64,000 bases of DNA from Rhizomys pruinosus. Its lineage: Eukaryota > Chordata > Mammalia > Rodentia > Spalacidae. The DNA lies in assembly GCA_009823505.1 (NCBI GenBank), contig VZQC01000350.1, positions 1,017,799-1,081,798 of the forward strand, written 5' to 3'. Below the pieces are notes generated by a model. It ran no database searches, was not told the DNA's origin, and saw nothing but the letters and a program-made list of their open reading frames with translations. Shown one piece after another: positions 22,905 through 35,784 of this stretch; positions within the stretch are counted from its first letter, which is position 1, and every line of letters begins with the position of its first letter. The position numbers and the translations under genes were made by a program.

Positions 22905-23224
22905 TAGGAGAGTGTTGGTGGAATTTTTGGCATGCCTTAGGTATAATATCATGTCATCTGCAAAGTAGGGATAGATTGACCACCTCTTTTCCAATTAGTA
23001 TTCCTTTAATTTCTTTCTCTTGTCTTAGCAAGAGTTTCAAGAACTATATTGAAAAGGAGTGGAAATAGTGGGCAGCCTTGTCAAGTTTCTGACTTTAGGG
23101 GAAAACATCTAATTTTTCTCTGTTTAGAATGATGTTGACTGTGGGTTTCTTGCATGCAGCATTAATTATGTTGAGGAATGTTTCCTCCAGTCCAAATCCC
23201 TCTAGGACTTTAAACATAAGGAAT
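22905..23224 (-). repeat. L1 ORF2 fragment, truncated at rearrangement
   Basis: Reverse of the L1 reverse-transcriptase region including the FADD area (about 22955). It ends abruptly after 'aacataaggaat' at 23224, whereas the second copy continues as L1 from 28571. Confidence 0.75.
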
Positions 23225-23405
23225 TAAGGCTTCTACCACAGATCTGAACCAATTCATTGTAAAGGGAACATCCTGAACATACAAGGCACTACAGTGTCAG
23301 AAATAGAGCACTACCCACCCACAGGTACATGCACACACTAACTCTATTTTATTAAAACAGGAGGGAACAAAATATATTTGAAGAAAGTCCTATTTTACTA
23401 TATTT
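23225..23405 (+). repeat. 180-base patch copied from 20560-20738
   Basis: Near-identical to 20560-20738 (and 25893-26071) in the same orientation, but standing alone between the end of copy 1 and the start of copy 2. Both edges are abrupt. Confidence 0.85.
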
Positions 23406-23406
23406 C

Positions 23407-25153
23407 CCGTTTCCCGAGGGCGGAGGTAGTGGATTTCCCTGATTATCTGTTTTGGATCCGCAGTCTTTTTGCCAGTGTTTTCCTTTCTGGAAATGAGGGC
23501 AGATACCTGGTGCCGGGTGAGCAGGGGAGGGGGATCCCTTAGTTTCATTATTGCAGTTTCATACAAAATGACCAGTCTTTCCAAATTTAAAGCAATTGCC
23601 CTTACTTTTTGTGGCAAAGAATTCTTGGACTGTAAGGCCTTTTAGGGCTGCAGCCATAGCCATGCCCTGATTGTATGAGGGGCCAATATCTGCACAAAGC
23701 CTGATGTAACCAGACAGATCAGTCTTCTTTCGATAGGGTCTAAAAGCAGCCTGGCAGGCAGCATTAGCATTCTCAAAAGCTGACTGTACATAATCAATTC
23801 CAGCCTCTGCATTACCAAAAATGCGAAAAGCCATGGTCAATAGCCTATTAACAAATTCTTGAAAAGTTTCATTGGCCCCTTGTCTCACCATAGTGAGGGA
23901 AGTGCCTGTTTCACTTTTATTGGGGAGTTTCCTCCAGGCCTTAAGGGCTGCAGTGAGGATCTGGGTTAAGAGACAAGTATGATATTGTATCTGTAATTCT
24001 CGTTCAGCATATCACCCTCCTCCAATAAACATATCATAAGTCCAACCATTATTAGCTTGGAGATTGTAGTGTGCTGTTTCTTTACAGGCCTCATGGAATT
24101 CTGATTTCCACAGCAGATAATCCCCTCCACTGAGCACAGCCATTGTTGTTTTATACCAGTCCTCGGGAAACAGCCAAAGTTCGCTAATGCTTTCAATCAT
24201 AGTTAAAGTAAAAGGAGCCTGAGGTCCATACTGTGAAACGGCAGTTTTTAACTCTTTGAGAGTCTTGAAATCTAATTTCTAATAAATTCTATCATACCAG
24301 GGTCCCTCTCTTCATTGCCCTCTCACCTCTCTCTTCTTTCCTGTTGCATTACCAGGAAAGTGGAAGGGGAAAGAGCCTTCTGCAGAGGTTGGACAGGGGG
24401 AGCCCCCGAAGGAGGGGAAATGGGAGTTGGGTTAACAGGATCACAGTCAGGAAAGCCCGACCGAAGCTTGTTTATCTGAATGATTAATTCCTGATATTCT
24501 TCCTCCAATTTAATTTGTAACTTAAGATGCTCAATTTTCTGTTGTAATTCTTTTTGAGGATAGGATGCTAGCATTAAAACTGGGGTTGGAGAAGTAACAT
24601 AAGGTGGTGGCTTATTAAAATGAGGCCAATCTTCATTTTTATGTTTAGCTGCCTCCTCCTCCAAATCCTCTTGGTCTGAAGGATTGAGAGCCTCAGGATC
24701 AGAGAACAAGTTAACTGCAGAGAGATCAGGGTATATTTTTGAAGGTTTCTGAGGGGGCGCTTTATCACTGCCCTCATCTGATGTTACTGATTCATTCTCA
24801 AAGTGTACTTTGTCAGAATCTTCTGTATGCATAGCAACAGATTCTTTCTGATTTGTGGCCATAACAACAGGGGGTCCCTCACCCAGAATGTCATTAATCA
24901 GACTCCAATAGGACAAGGCAGTAACAGGAATCTTATTAGGACCAAAAGTCTTATAATAATCTTGGAATGCATCTCCTACTCGCTTCCATATTTTAATATC
25001 TATAGTTCCTTCTTGAGGGAACCAAGGACAGATTTCCTTAACAAAGTCAAAGAAGTTAAAAAGATGCTGGGTTTTAACCTTTACTCCTCGTGCCTTAAGG
25101 CTTTGTTTCAATTGTCCAACATATAGCTGATATTGACTTAATTCTTGCCCCAT
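23407..25153 (-). pseudogene. gag: gag pseudogene, copy 2, truncated
   Basis: Copy 2 of gag begins at the gag-pro slippery sequence and lacks pro, pol and env. The first 276 codons (25153-24323) are open: matrix, an acidic region and the PPPY motif at residues 182-185. The same TGA and downstream stops as in copy 1 then break it, and capsid resumes at about 24200-23559. The major homology region is present, and both zinc-knuckle Cys-to-Phe changes and the internal TGA are shared with copy 1, so they predate the duplication. Confidence 0.88.
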
Positions 25154-25274
25154 TTTAACACAGCACTTACCTCAGTTCATGCAGCAGCAGGCTCCCGTGA
25201 TGCGAACTGAAACTAAAATTCTCCTCATGCCAGCTCTTCACTGCATCCCCTTCATGGGGTCCCTCGTGCCTTGA

Positions 25275-25292
25275 GGCCCACGTCGGGCGCCA
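25275..25292 (-). promoter_or_regulatory. Primer-binding site, copy 2
   Basis: Identical to 19942-19959, part of the duplicated block. Confidence 0.8.
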
Positions 25293-25294
25293 CG

Positions 25295-25643
25295 TGACCC
25301 ATCCTGCGGGTCTATCAACAGGGTCCTAGAGGAGGAGAGAGGGGAAGGGGCAAGGGTCGTGAGAAATGAAGACAAGACAGGATTCTGATCAAGTCTCATT
25401 TGTTGTATAGAACACAAGTAGAATATAAAGGTTAGGGAACGTGGAAGCATTGCTAAAACACAGGGCACCTCAGTGCTTACATATGGAAAGAATGTGCAGA
25501 TACAGATCTTTACTTAAGGTGAACATTTACAACATCTCCTGTGAAGTTACACAATGGACTGGAACCTCCTCGTGATAATTTCAGTGCTGGGAACCTGCTA
25601 TTGGAAAATTACTAGATGGCTAAACTCGTCTGAGTGCCCCACA
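25295..25643 (-). repeat. LTR, copy 2
   Basis: Copy of 19962-20310 with the same boundaries, followed by aatgat. There is no partner LTR on its left because the duplicated block starts inside gag. Confidence 0.85.
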
Positions 25644-28254
25644 AATGATGAGTTCTATTCTGACTTCAACATTGAAGAGAAAGGACATAGAATGAGGGCC
25701 CTATATGCTGTCTTGTGTGGGAATTAGATTTTTTTGCGGGGGAAACCAATATTTTTATTTTATTTACATCTATTTATTAAAGATTTCCCAAATGGCATTG
25801 CAAATAGTCCTATTTTCTTGTACTTTGCTGTAATATACAAATTCATTCAAAATAAAGGGGATGCACAAAATTGCAAAGATGTTGGAAAAGTAAGGCTTCT
25901 TACACAGATCTGAACCAATCATTGTAAAGGGAACATCCTGAACATACAAGGCACTACAGTGTCAGAAATAGAGCACTACCCACCCACAGGTACATGCACA
26001 CACTAACTCTATTTTATTAAAACAGGAGGGAACAAAATATATTTGAAGAAAGTCCTATTTTACTATATTTCATTATGATTGAATGAGAATGTAAAATCTA
26101 GCACAAACAAGTAGGACTTATATTTTAAATACAAGCTTTACTGAAGTGAGGTGGAATATTGGGCTCCACAAATACCCTTTTGAAAGCAAAAGCATTGCTA
26201 GCTTAGAATGCAGAGTGGCCTCCTGGTATACTCCCATGCACTGACTTTCATTTACTGCAAGGCTGATCCCATGCAAGAAAACTGCTGGTGGAGGCTCTTT
26301 TCAAGTCTTAGGTTCCCAAGTCCTGAGATTCTGATAATTGGAAGTTGTGTTTAAGAAATAGCAGCACATGTTTCAGAATCTTAAAGGCACATTTTATGGG
26401 GGTTAAGAGAAGCAATTAGTGGCATTAAATTTATTATCTGTCAGTTTATGTTCTTTTACAAATTGTTTATTGTGCATTTCTACATTTCATACAATGGCTC
26501 CTATTCAAATTTAGGGCCCCATTTCCATGCTTCCAAACCTCCATTAGAAATCATGCATTACGCCATGTGTGTTAAGTCCTATCCATTCACACTTGATTTC
26601 CTTCTGTGCAAATTCATCTACTGGAGTCTGGTCAGCACACCTAGAAAAGTTAAGACATACTCTCCTCAGCCTGGAGTAATCAGTCTCCAGTAGTTCTCAG
26701 TCCAGTGCTGGCCCACCACCCATTTCTCTTACTCCACTCTGAGACCTCATCTGAATTGGCATGAGTCCTTTGCCTAATGCCATCACTGCCACAAGTTCAC
26801 ATGTGCAAGATTCTAGTAGTCTGAAAGCTTCTGCTTTGCTATTTTCATGAATCAGCCCTGGCTCTTACATTCTTTCCACCCCTGCTTCCACAATAATCCC
26901 TGAGGCATGGGTGGTGAGTCCTATCCAAGGACACAGACTCGGGAGGCTCATTTTCTTTGAAATTTGGCAAGTGGTGGCTTTCCATGTATGCTGCACTCTG
27001 TTATGCAAGGAAGTAAGGAAACTTCACTGGTGAGAATTGAAAAATGCACTCATTTTCACTCTGCCCCTCATTCTTCTATGTTCCATGAGTATTAGGTATA
27101 GAGGTACAACAGTAGACTTGTCTCCTAAGATTGATTATCTTTCAGATGGATATTTTCTATATCTGACCAGTTGTGGAATTCTGCTTTGCCCTCTCTCTGC
27201 TGAAAAGAGAAGCTTCTTTAATGAGAGGTGTGCATGTCTGTAAATACAAGATAGTAAGCATATGTTGGGAAATTTCATTTGTTTAGAGATATGACAGAGA
27301 TAGAGTTTTTGATAAGTTCTTTGTCCTCTCCAGCCATGTGGACTTGGCTGAGTTTACAGTGCTATCAATGAGTTTGCTCCCATTGTGAGGGTTTTAAGTA
27401 CAATTAGGTAGCTTTTGATTAGGCCCCAGATAAGAGTGCCACTACTGCACCATTAGAGGTAGTTCTCTGTGTGGGTCATTATGGTTATTAGGCTTTAGAG
27501 CTGGGTTAGACCATTGATTGCTGTGAAGGACACAGGGAGGTAAAGGAAAAGAAAGAACCTGAAAGAGGGGATAGTAAGGAATAGGTGTTACTAGGGGGGA
27601 GGTGGGGAAGTGGAGTGTTGGACTGGGAGGGGGAGGGTGGGAACCAGGGAACTCAGGAGAGGGAAAAGGTGGGAATAATGGGAGTACTGGGGTTGGGGAA
27701 GGAGGAGGGAGGTGGGAAGGGAAGAAGAATAGTGATGACTGGGTCTTTGCTGGCTAGGGAACCCAGAGGGTACTGTGATGCCACCTGAGACCCCATGAGA
27801 AATGCACATACACTATCTGAATATTAGCGCACAGGTATACCTAGGGGACTGGATGGCATGGAACACAGTGCTACACAGAAAACACGTCCCTTTGGGTGGT
27901 TGGTAAGAATGATCTATGAGACACTCAGATTAACACAGACCATCACCAAAGCTCTTGATTATCTCCCAGAACTAGAAAATAAGTCTCCGCTGTTCAAGTC
28001 ATGGTATACTTCAGAAACAGGACTTGGAATGATGGGGCTGGAACTAACATGGAAGCCTTCCACCTGAAATTTGGAGCTCATAATGCTAAATAAAGTGTAT
28101 CAGCATTTTTAAGGGGCAGTTTTAACTATTTTAGGTGAGATCAATTCTGTTATTCTTATGAATTATTTTATCATTAGGATAGTGATTATGTCATTTTATG
28201 AGGCAGAAATATCCATTCAGAATTTTTGGGGGGGATTGATATAAAATCCCTATA

Positions 28255-29110
28255 GGAGAGTGTTGGTGGAATTTTGGCATCCCTTAGGTATAATCTCGTG
28301 TCATCTGCAAAATAGGGATAGATTGACCACCTCTTTTCCAATTAGTATTCCTTTAATTTCCTTCTCTTGTCTTAGCAAGAGTTTCAAGCACTATATTGAA
28401 AAGGAGTGGAAATAGTGGGCAGCCTTGTCAAGTTTCTGACTTTAGGGGAAAACATCTAATTTTTCTCTGTTTAGAATGATGTTGACTGTGGGTTTCTTGC
28501 ATGCAGCTTTAATTATGTTGAGGAATGTTTCCTCCAGTCCAAATCCCTCTAGGACTTTAAACATAAGGAATGCTATAATTTATCAAAGGCCTTTTCTACA
28601 TCTATTGAAATGATCATTTTTTTTGTCTTTGAGTCCATTTATATAATTCATGACATTTATTGATTTATGTATGTTGAACTATCCCTTTAAGTCTGGATTA
28701 AATCAGATTTGAACATGTCCTTTCTTTCTTCCTTTCTTCCTTCCTTCCTTTCTTTCTTTCTTCCTTTCTTCCTTTCTTCCTTCCTTCCTTTCTTTCTTTC
28801 TTTCTTCCTTTCTTCCTTTCTTCCTTTCTTTCTTTCTTTTGGTTAATTGGGCTGAGGATCTGTCTCTCTTGTTTTCCCTTTCAAAGAACTAGATCTTGGA
28901 CTCATCAATTCTTTGTATTGTTTCCTTGTTCCTATTTCATTAATCTCTGCTCTGATTTTTGTTATTTCGTCTTGTCTGTTGGGTTTGGGATTCACTTTTT
29001 GTCTTTCAGGTGTTCTGCATTGCAACATTAAGTCATTTATCTGTGTTCTTGGTTTTTCAATGTAGGGCCTTAGAGCTATAAATTTCCCTCTTAGGACTGC
29101 TTTTTATTAG
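28255..29110 (-). repeat. L1 ORF2 fragment with internal pyrimidine microsatellite
   Basis: Reversed L1 reverse-transcriptase region to about 28710, then a TTCC/TTTC run at 28718-28838, then L1 linker sequence (28840-29110). About 0.6 kb of L1 expected between the two parts (compare 33300-33800) is missing at the microsatellite. Confidence 0.8.
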
Positions 29111-30840
29111 GTCTAATTTTTTTAATAATAGGTCATAAGTAATGAATACAGGCATCCTTCGTGTAAAACCAATTTGCAAGTAGCTATGCCCAAAGTTATA
29201 CAACCTGAGGCCCCCGTTGTCCAGCTGGGGGAGCTAATATGTACTATCATGTTGATCAAATAAGAGTCCGGTCTATGTTTCTGTAGTTTCATAGTTCATC
29301 CCAATCGCAGCCCTTACATTATGCCACACCCCTTTTCCACAGGTTGTTCCCTAGGCTTTACAAAAGGGACACAAGTGGGTGAAAAGCCGAGCAGTCTACT
29401 TTTTTTGGAAATGTCGTTTTGGACTCTGATCGTTTCAGGCTGTTTCCTTTCATGGGTTGGCCATTTATCCCGAAATAACCTTTTACTCCTACTGATGTAG
29501 CATAAGCAGTTAGATATACAGGCATTTAAACAGTACTAATTATTATGGTAGGTTACGTTGGTATAGATACAGATGTTTGGATGGTATGCTAATCCATGGA
29601 CTATAGCTTTTCTGTAAATTTTGACAAGGTCTTATTGTGGTTTATAACATCTCCTAACCACTAGAGAACTTATGCTTGTGGCATCAGCCCTGAATTATTC
29701 CTCCAAGGAGAGAGCTAACAGCCAATTAGATTTGGAATATAAAGATATTTGGCTGCCACTGCTGCACAGTATTTCCAGGCAGGTGAGGTGTAGCTGATGC
29801 TGACGGAGGAGTCTTGCATGACTCAAGGAGACCAATATTTGCTTTGTTGATTTAGTGGTCTTTGGTAACACTCTCTGGCATTCCAGAGGCCATCAGTACA
29901 CTTGCAGGTGTGGTCTTGATATATACTTTCCATGCTTACACCAGGTCTTCGACAGCAGGGCCTTACTGCCTCTCCTCTTGCAGGTATCCCAGTTTTCTGG
30001 CAAAAAGCCTTTATCGTTTTGGGGGCTTAGATCCCCTAGCCAACATCTCCTTGGCTGAATAATCCATTTATTATAACAGAGCTCTCCTGTATTAATATAT
30101 TTTACTCAATTATCCAGCTTATATAGACTTTAGTATATTTGGCTCTGAATAGAGAATTATCCTTTCACAGTTCCTATGACTATCAGTCAGGTAAAGAAGG
30201 CAACTATATCACTTTTATAAGAGATTACCTCTATAACAGTCAGCTCTAATTTAAATTTAGGGAATGACTTCATTACCATCATGTTTCTCTTTGTTCTATG
30301 AAAGGGAGGTAAGGAAGTCTCATATTAAAACTTTGTGGCACCTGAAAGGTAAAGCTCATTAGGACACATTATAAATAGTTGTTACAGTTAGGATCCACAG
30401 AGATGTTTGATGTCTGTACCAGTCTGAGGCTTTTCTTCCTTTTAATGTTTAGCTGGGCCAACTTTTCTGCATTAAACTTATTCAAGCAGTTTATCATTTC
30501 CTGTATGTTGTTATTTTGGGAAGCTAAGTTAATTACTTTATTTAAATTATCCTACTGGTAGAAGAAAGTGTTACAAGTTGATATTGTACAACCCAAACAT
30601 TGTAGAGAATATTTGTATCCATTAACCCCAAAGTTGTTGTTATACAAATTATAAGTGAAGCTGATGTGGGCTACAATTTATATTTCCAATTAGCTTAAAT
30701 GTATTACATTTTTTATTAAAACCTTTTAACCAATGTTTTTAATATAGATGTCTTTACTTTTACTAAGACCTAGAATACAATATAATATGTAGACAAAGTT
30801 TGGGCAAATTTGGATACCTGTTAAACTCACATCAATTAAC
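29111..30840 (-). repeat. Unclassified dispersed repeat 'X', copy 1
   Basis: Shares most of its length with 53560-55040 and parts with 51230-52330. On the minus strand it ends in an A-rich tail (29110-29125), typical of an RNA copied by L1 machinery. No coding frame of note. It could be a rodent medium-reiteration family that I cannot name. Confidence 0.6.
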
Positions 30841-31763
30841 TATACCTTAATCTAATGTAGACCCATGTCCCCCTCCCAACCCTCCCACCCCACCAGATTG
30901 ACTGTTTCAGTCAGTTCTTGTTGCAGTCTTTTCTGTTCTTGTTCTTTCCAATATACATCACTCTCCACACAGAATATTTACAACTGGGTTATTGGTGCTA
31001 GCATCCACAGATGAGGTATACCATTCGTCGTTGGTTTTTCAGGAACTGCATTACTTCACGTAAGATAATTTCTTCCAGTTCCATCTATTTACCTGCAAAT
31101 TAAATGATGTCATCTTTCTTTACTACTGCATAGAACTCCATTGTGTAGATATACCATATTTTCTCTATCCACTCGTCAGTTGAGGGGCATTTTGTTTGGT
31201 TCCAGCTCTTCACTATTGTGAAGAGAGCTGCAATGAACATGGCTGTACATGCAACTCTGTGGTATGAAGAGTCTTGTGGATATATTACCAGAAGTGGTAT
31301 GGCTGGGTCTGGTGGTAGGCTCATTTTGAGTTTTTTAAAGGTTCTCCATACTGCTTTCCATAGTTATTGTACAAGTTTGCATTTCCACCAACAGTGGATG
31401 AGTGTTCGCCTTTCCCCACACCCTCTCCAGAATTTAGTATCATTTGTTTTCTTTATCCTTGCCAGCCTTATAGGAGTGAGATGGTATCTTAAAGTGGTTT
31501 TAATTTGCATTTCGTTAATTATTTCTTTTGAGTGAGTCATTTGTTTTCTTCTTTGTTTTTTGAATAGTTTATATATTCTGGAAGTTAATGCTCTATCAAA
31601 TGTATCAGCAGTGAAGGTTTCCTCCCACTCTGTGGGTTTTCTCTTCACTTCCCTTAGTGTTTCTTTTGCTGTACAGAAACTTTTGAGTTTAATAACGTCC
31701 CACTTGTCAATTGTTGACCCTATTTCCTGGGCAGCTGATGATTGATTTAGAAAGTCTTTTCCT

Positions 31764-32009
31764 GGGGCTGGAGAGATGGCCTAGTGGTTAAGAGCACCGA
31801 CTGCTCTTGCAGAGGACCCGGGTTCGATCCCTAGCACCCACATGGCGGCCGAGAACAGTCTGAAACTCCAATTCCAGGAGAACTCCAGTTCCAGGGGAAT
31901 TCCGACACCCTCTTCTGACCTCCGCGGCATTGCACGACATGGGTGCACAGACTTGCATGCAGACAGTACATTCATACACATACAGAAATAAATAAAAATT
32001 AAAAAAAAA
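31764..32009 (+). repeat. B2 SINE inserted in L1, with target duplication
   Basis: Full B2 flanked by atttagaaagtcttttcct at 31745-31763 and 32013-32031 (19 bases). The L1 reading resumes after the second copy. Confidence 0.95.
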
Positions 32010-34454
32010 CTTATTTAGAAAGTCTTTTCCTACACCTATGTCTTATAAGTTGGTGCCAACCTTTCTTCTATCACCTTTAGAGTTTTGGGTTTCACACTGA
32101 GGTCTTTGATCCATTTGGAGTTGATTTTTGTACAAGGTGAGAGGTAGGGGTTTAATTTTATTTTTTTACAAGTGGTGATCCAGTTTTGCCAACACTATTT
32201 GCTGAAGATGATGTCTTTCCTCCAATGGCTCTTTTTGACCCTCTTGTCAAATATGAGGTGGCTAAAATTATATGTGCTCAAGTTTGGATCTTCAGTTTTG
32301 TTCCATTGGTCTACCAGTCTGTTTTTGTACCAGTACCAGGCTGTTTTTATGACTATATATAGTCATAAAAAATATAGTTTGATGTCTGGTATAGAAATCC
32401 CCCCTGTATTGCTCTTTTCGCTCAGGGTTGCTTTGACTATTCGGGATCTTTTGTTTTTCCAAACGAATTTAAGAATTTTTTTCCAAGCCTGTAAAGAATG
32501 CTCTTGGGATTTTAATTGGGATTGCACTGAATCTGTATATTAATTTGGGTAAAACGGATATTTTTACTATGTTAATTTTTCTGATCCATGAGCATGGGAG
32601 GTCTTTCCATCTTCTGATGTCTTCTTCAATCTCCTTCTTCAGGAGCTTGTAATTTTTGTTGTAGAGATCGTTAGTGGTTTTGGTTAGGTTTATTCCTAGG
32701 TATTTTATTGTTTTTGAGGCTATGGTGTGTGGGAAGGACTCCTTGTATTCCTTCTTCAGTTGCTTGTTGTTGGTGTAGAGAAAGGCTACTGATTTTTTAA
32801 GGTTAAGTTTGTAACCCACTACTTTACTGAAATTTTTAATCGTTTCAAGGAGTTTTCTTGTGGAGTTTTTAGCATGCCTTAAGTAAAGTATCATATCATC
32901 TGCAAAAAGGGATAGTTTTACTTCCTCTTTTCCAATTAGTATTCCTTTACTTGCCTTATTGCCCTAGCCAGTGTTTCAAGCACTATATTGAAGAGGAGTG
33001 GAGACAAGGGGCAGCCTTGTAGGGTTCCTACCTTTATGGGGAATCCTTCTAACTTTTCTCCATTTAGGATGATACTGGCTGTGGGTGTCTTATATATGAC
33101 TTTGATTATGTTGAGAAATGATCCTTCCAGTCCAATTACCTCTAAGACTTTAATTATGAAGGGATGCTGGATTTTGTCAAAGGCCTTTTCTGCATCGATT
33201 GATATGATGGTGTGGTTTTTGTCCTTCAGTCCATTTATGTGTTTTATGATATTTACTGACTTTCATATGTTGAATCATCCCTGCATCTCTGGTATGAATA
33301 CAACTTGATCATGGTGATTGCATTTTGTTGAGAATTTTTGCATCTGAGTTCATTAATGAGCTGGGTATGTAGTTCTCTTTTTTGGTTGCATCCTTGCGTG
33401 GTTTTAGTATTAGAGTGATGTTGGCTTCATAGAAGAAATTTGGGAGGTTTCCCTCTGCTTGTATACTTCTGAACAGTTTGAGTAATAATGGCTGTAAGTC
33501 CTCTTTAAATGTTTTATAGAATTCTGCTGTGAAACCATCTGGACCTGGCTTTTTTGTTGTTGGGAGGTCACTTATTAAATTTTCAATTTCTTCATATGTT
33601 ATGGGTCTGTTTAAGCTGTCAATATCCTCTTGGTGTAGGTTTGGTGATTCCCTGGATTGCAGATATTCATCCATTTCTCTTAGGTTTTCAAAATTTGGCA
33701 GAGTATAGGTTTTTGAAGTATTCCTGCATTAGTGTCTGGATCTTTTCACTGTGTGTAGTGATATTTCCCCTTTCCTCCTGAATTCTATTAATTAGGAGTT
33801 GCTCTTTCTTTCTTTTGGTTAACTAGTCAAGGGGTCTGTCTATCTTGTTTATTCTCTCAAAGAACCAACTTTTGGTTTCGTTTATTTTTTGTATTGTTTT
33901 CTTTGTTTCTATTTCATTGATTTCTGCTCTGATTTTTGTTATTTCTTCCTGTCTGCTGCGTTTTGGGTTTATTTGTTGTTGTCTTTGCAGTGTTTTTAGC
34001 TGTAGTGTTAGTTCATTTATCTGTGATCTTTCTGTTTTTTTTTTTTAATATAGGCACCCAGGGCTATAAACTTCTCTCTTAGGAATGCTTTTAAAGTGTC
34101 CCATAGGTTTTGTTGTGTTGTATTGTCATTTAGTTACAGGAATGCTTTTATTTCTTTCTCTATTTCCTCCTTGACCCATTCATTATTCAGGAGTGTTTTT
34201 CAGTCTCCATGTGTTCATGTACATAGCAGGATTTATCCTGGTGTTGGTATTGAGCTCTTTGCACTATGGTCTGATAGAATGCATGAGGTTATTTCAATTT
34301 TTTGGTATTTGTTGAGGTTTTTTCTGTGTCCAAGTATGTGGTCAATTTTGGAGAATTTTCTGTGGGATGCTGAATAGAAAGTATATTCTCTGGTGTTTGG
34401 GTGGAATACTTGGAAGATGTCTGTGAGGTCCATTTTCTTTATTTTATTTTATTT

Positions 34455-34605
34455 CTAGTATTTTTGAGACAGGGTCTCCCTTTAAGTACCAGCTGGCCTG
34501 GAGCTCATTCTGTAGACTAGGCTGGCCTTGAACTCACAGAGATCCACCTGCCTCTTCCTCCCAAGTGCTAGGATTAAAGGTGTGTGCCACCATGCCAGCA
34601 TTTCC
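34455..34605 (-). repeat. B1 SINE in L1
   Basis: Reversed B1 starting gagacagggtctcccttta at 34465. Repeated at 63880-64000 in the second copy of this L1 region. Confidence 0.9.
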
Positions 34606-34998
34606 TTTATTGTATTGTTCAGTTCAGATGTCTCTCTATTTATACTTTGTCCCGTTGATCTGCCCAACAGATTTAGTGGGGTATTGAAGTCCCCTACTAT
34701 GAGTGTGTTGGGGTTAATATGTGCCTTGAGGTCCTGTAGAGTTGTAATTACAAAGGTTGGTGCACCGGATTTTGGTGCATATATATATTCCTGATTGTGA
34801 AGACTTCATGGTTAATTTTCCCTTTGATAAGGATATAGTGGCCCTCCTTGTCTCTTCTAATTGCTTCTATTTTGAAGTCTATTTTGTCTGATATTAGGAT
34901 AGCAGCTCGTGCTTTCTTTTCAGTACCATTTGCTTGGAATATTTTTTCCATCCTTTCACTTTAAGTTGACGCCTATCATTAAGGGTGAGATGGGTTTC

Positions 34999-35172
34999 TT
35001 TTTTTTTTTTTTTTTTTTTTTTTTTTGGTCTTTTCGAGACAGGGTCTCCCTATAGTCCCAGCTGTCCTGGAAATCACTCTACAGACCAGGCTGGTCTTGA
35101 ACTCACAAAGGTCCACCTGCCTATGCCTCCCAACTGCTAGGATTAAAGGCATGAATCACCACACCTGGCTGA
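34999..35172 (-). repeat. B1 SINE in L1, with long T-run
   Basis: T-run 34999-35026 is the poly(A) complement, followed by a complete reversed B1. The target 'gagatgggttt' is repeated at 34987-34998 and 35169-35180. Confidence 0.92.
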
Positions 35173-35784
35173 GATGGGTTTGTTGTAGACAGCATATTGA
35201 TTGTTTCTGTTTTCTAATCCATTCTCCAGGTCTATGTCTTTTGACTGGGGAGTTTAGCTCATTGATATTTAAGGTTATAATTGAGAGTTTTATGTTACTT
35301 CCTTTCATCTTATTATATGTTTGCATTTTTTGTGTAGGTTTCTACCTTTGCATTTCTGTTTTTATTAAATTTTTTTTCTTTCAACGTGCCTGGGGGTAGT
35401 TGTTCCTCTCCTCTGTCCTTTGAATTGTTCAAGCATTCTCTGTATGGTTGGTTTTCAAACATGTATTCTTTCATACTTGTTTATGTCATGGAAGATTTTT
35501 CTTTCCTTCAACTAGAATTGGTAGTTTTTGCTGGGTATGTGAACCTGAGTTGGCATCCGTAGTCCTTTAGCACTGGGAATGCTTTGGTCCACGTTCTTCT
35601 TGCTTTCATGTTTGTACTGAAAGTTAGCTGTGTTGATTCTGATAGGTTTTCCCTTGTAGTAAACTTGTTTTCTTCTTGTGGCTTTCAGAATTTTGTCTTT
35701 GTTTTGGGTTCTAGCATTTTAACTATTGATATGTTGGGGTGTGTTCTTCTTTCTTGGTTTTGTCCATTTGGGTTTAGACTGCTT

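Larger units (their letters stand above)
23406..28570. repeat. Tandem copy of 18075-23224 (provirus 5' half plus flank)
   Basis: Direct repeat at a constant offset of 5331, then 5333, then about 5340 bases. Differences are mostly scattered substitutions with a few indels. It includes part of gag, the primer site, the LTR and 3 kb of flank, including the same right-hand target-site sequence, so it is a segmental duplication and not a second viral insertion. Confidence 0.92.
30841..35780 (-). repeat. Long L1 copy, 3' UTR to ORF1
   Basis: Reading right to left: ORF1 C-terminal part (35780-35280), ORF2 endonuclease (about 35270-34240), linker, reverse transcriptase (33674-32469, with the catalytic FADD box near 32900), C-terminal domain (31650-31100) and a 3' UTR whose G-rich tract is the complement of 30865-30895. 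ORF2 encodes the L1 endonuclease/reverse transcriptase; this copy has many frameshifts. B2 (31764) and two B1 elements (34455, 35027) have inserted into it. Confidence 0.88.

Noticed and set aside
18026..25126. Plus-strand frames such as 19470-19793 and 24803-25126 conserved in both copies
   Set aside because: Antisense shadows of gag; conservation follows from the recent duplication.
25295..25643. A second proviral insertion or solo LTR
   Set aside because: Flanking host sequence on the right is identical to that of the first LTR and the left edge is cut inside gag, so it is a copy of the same insertion.
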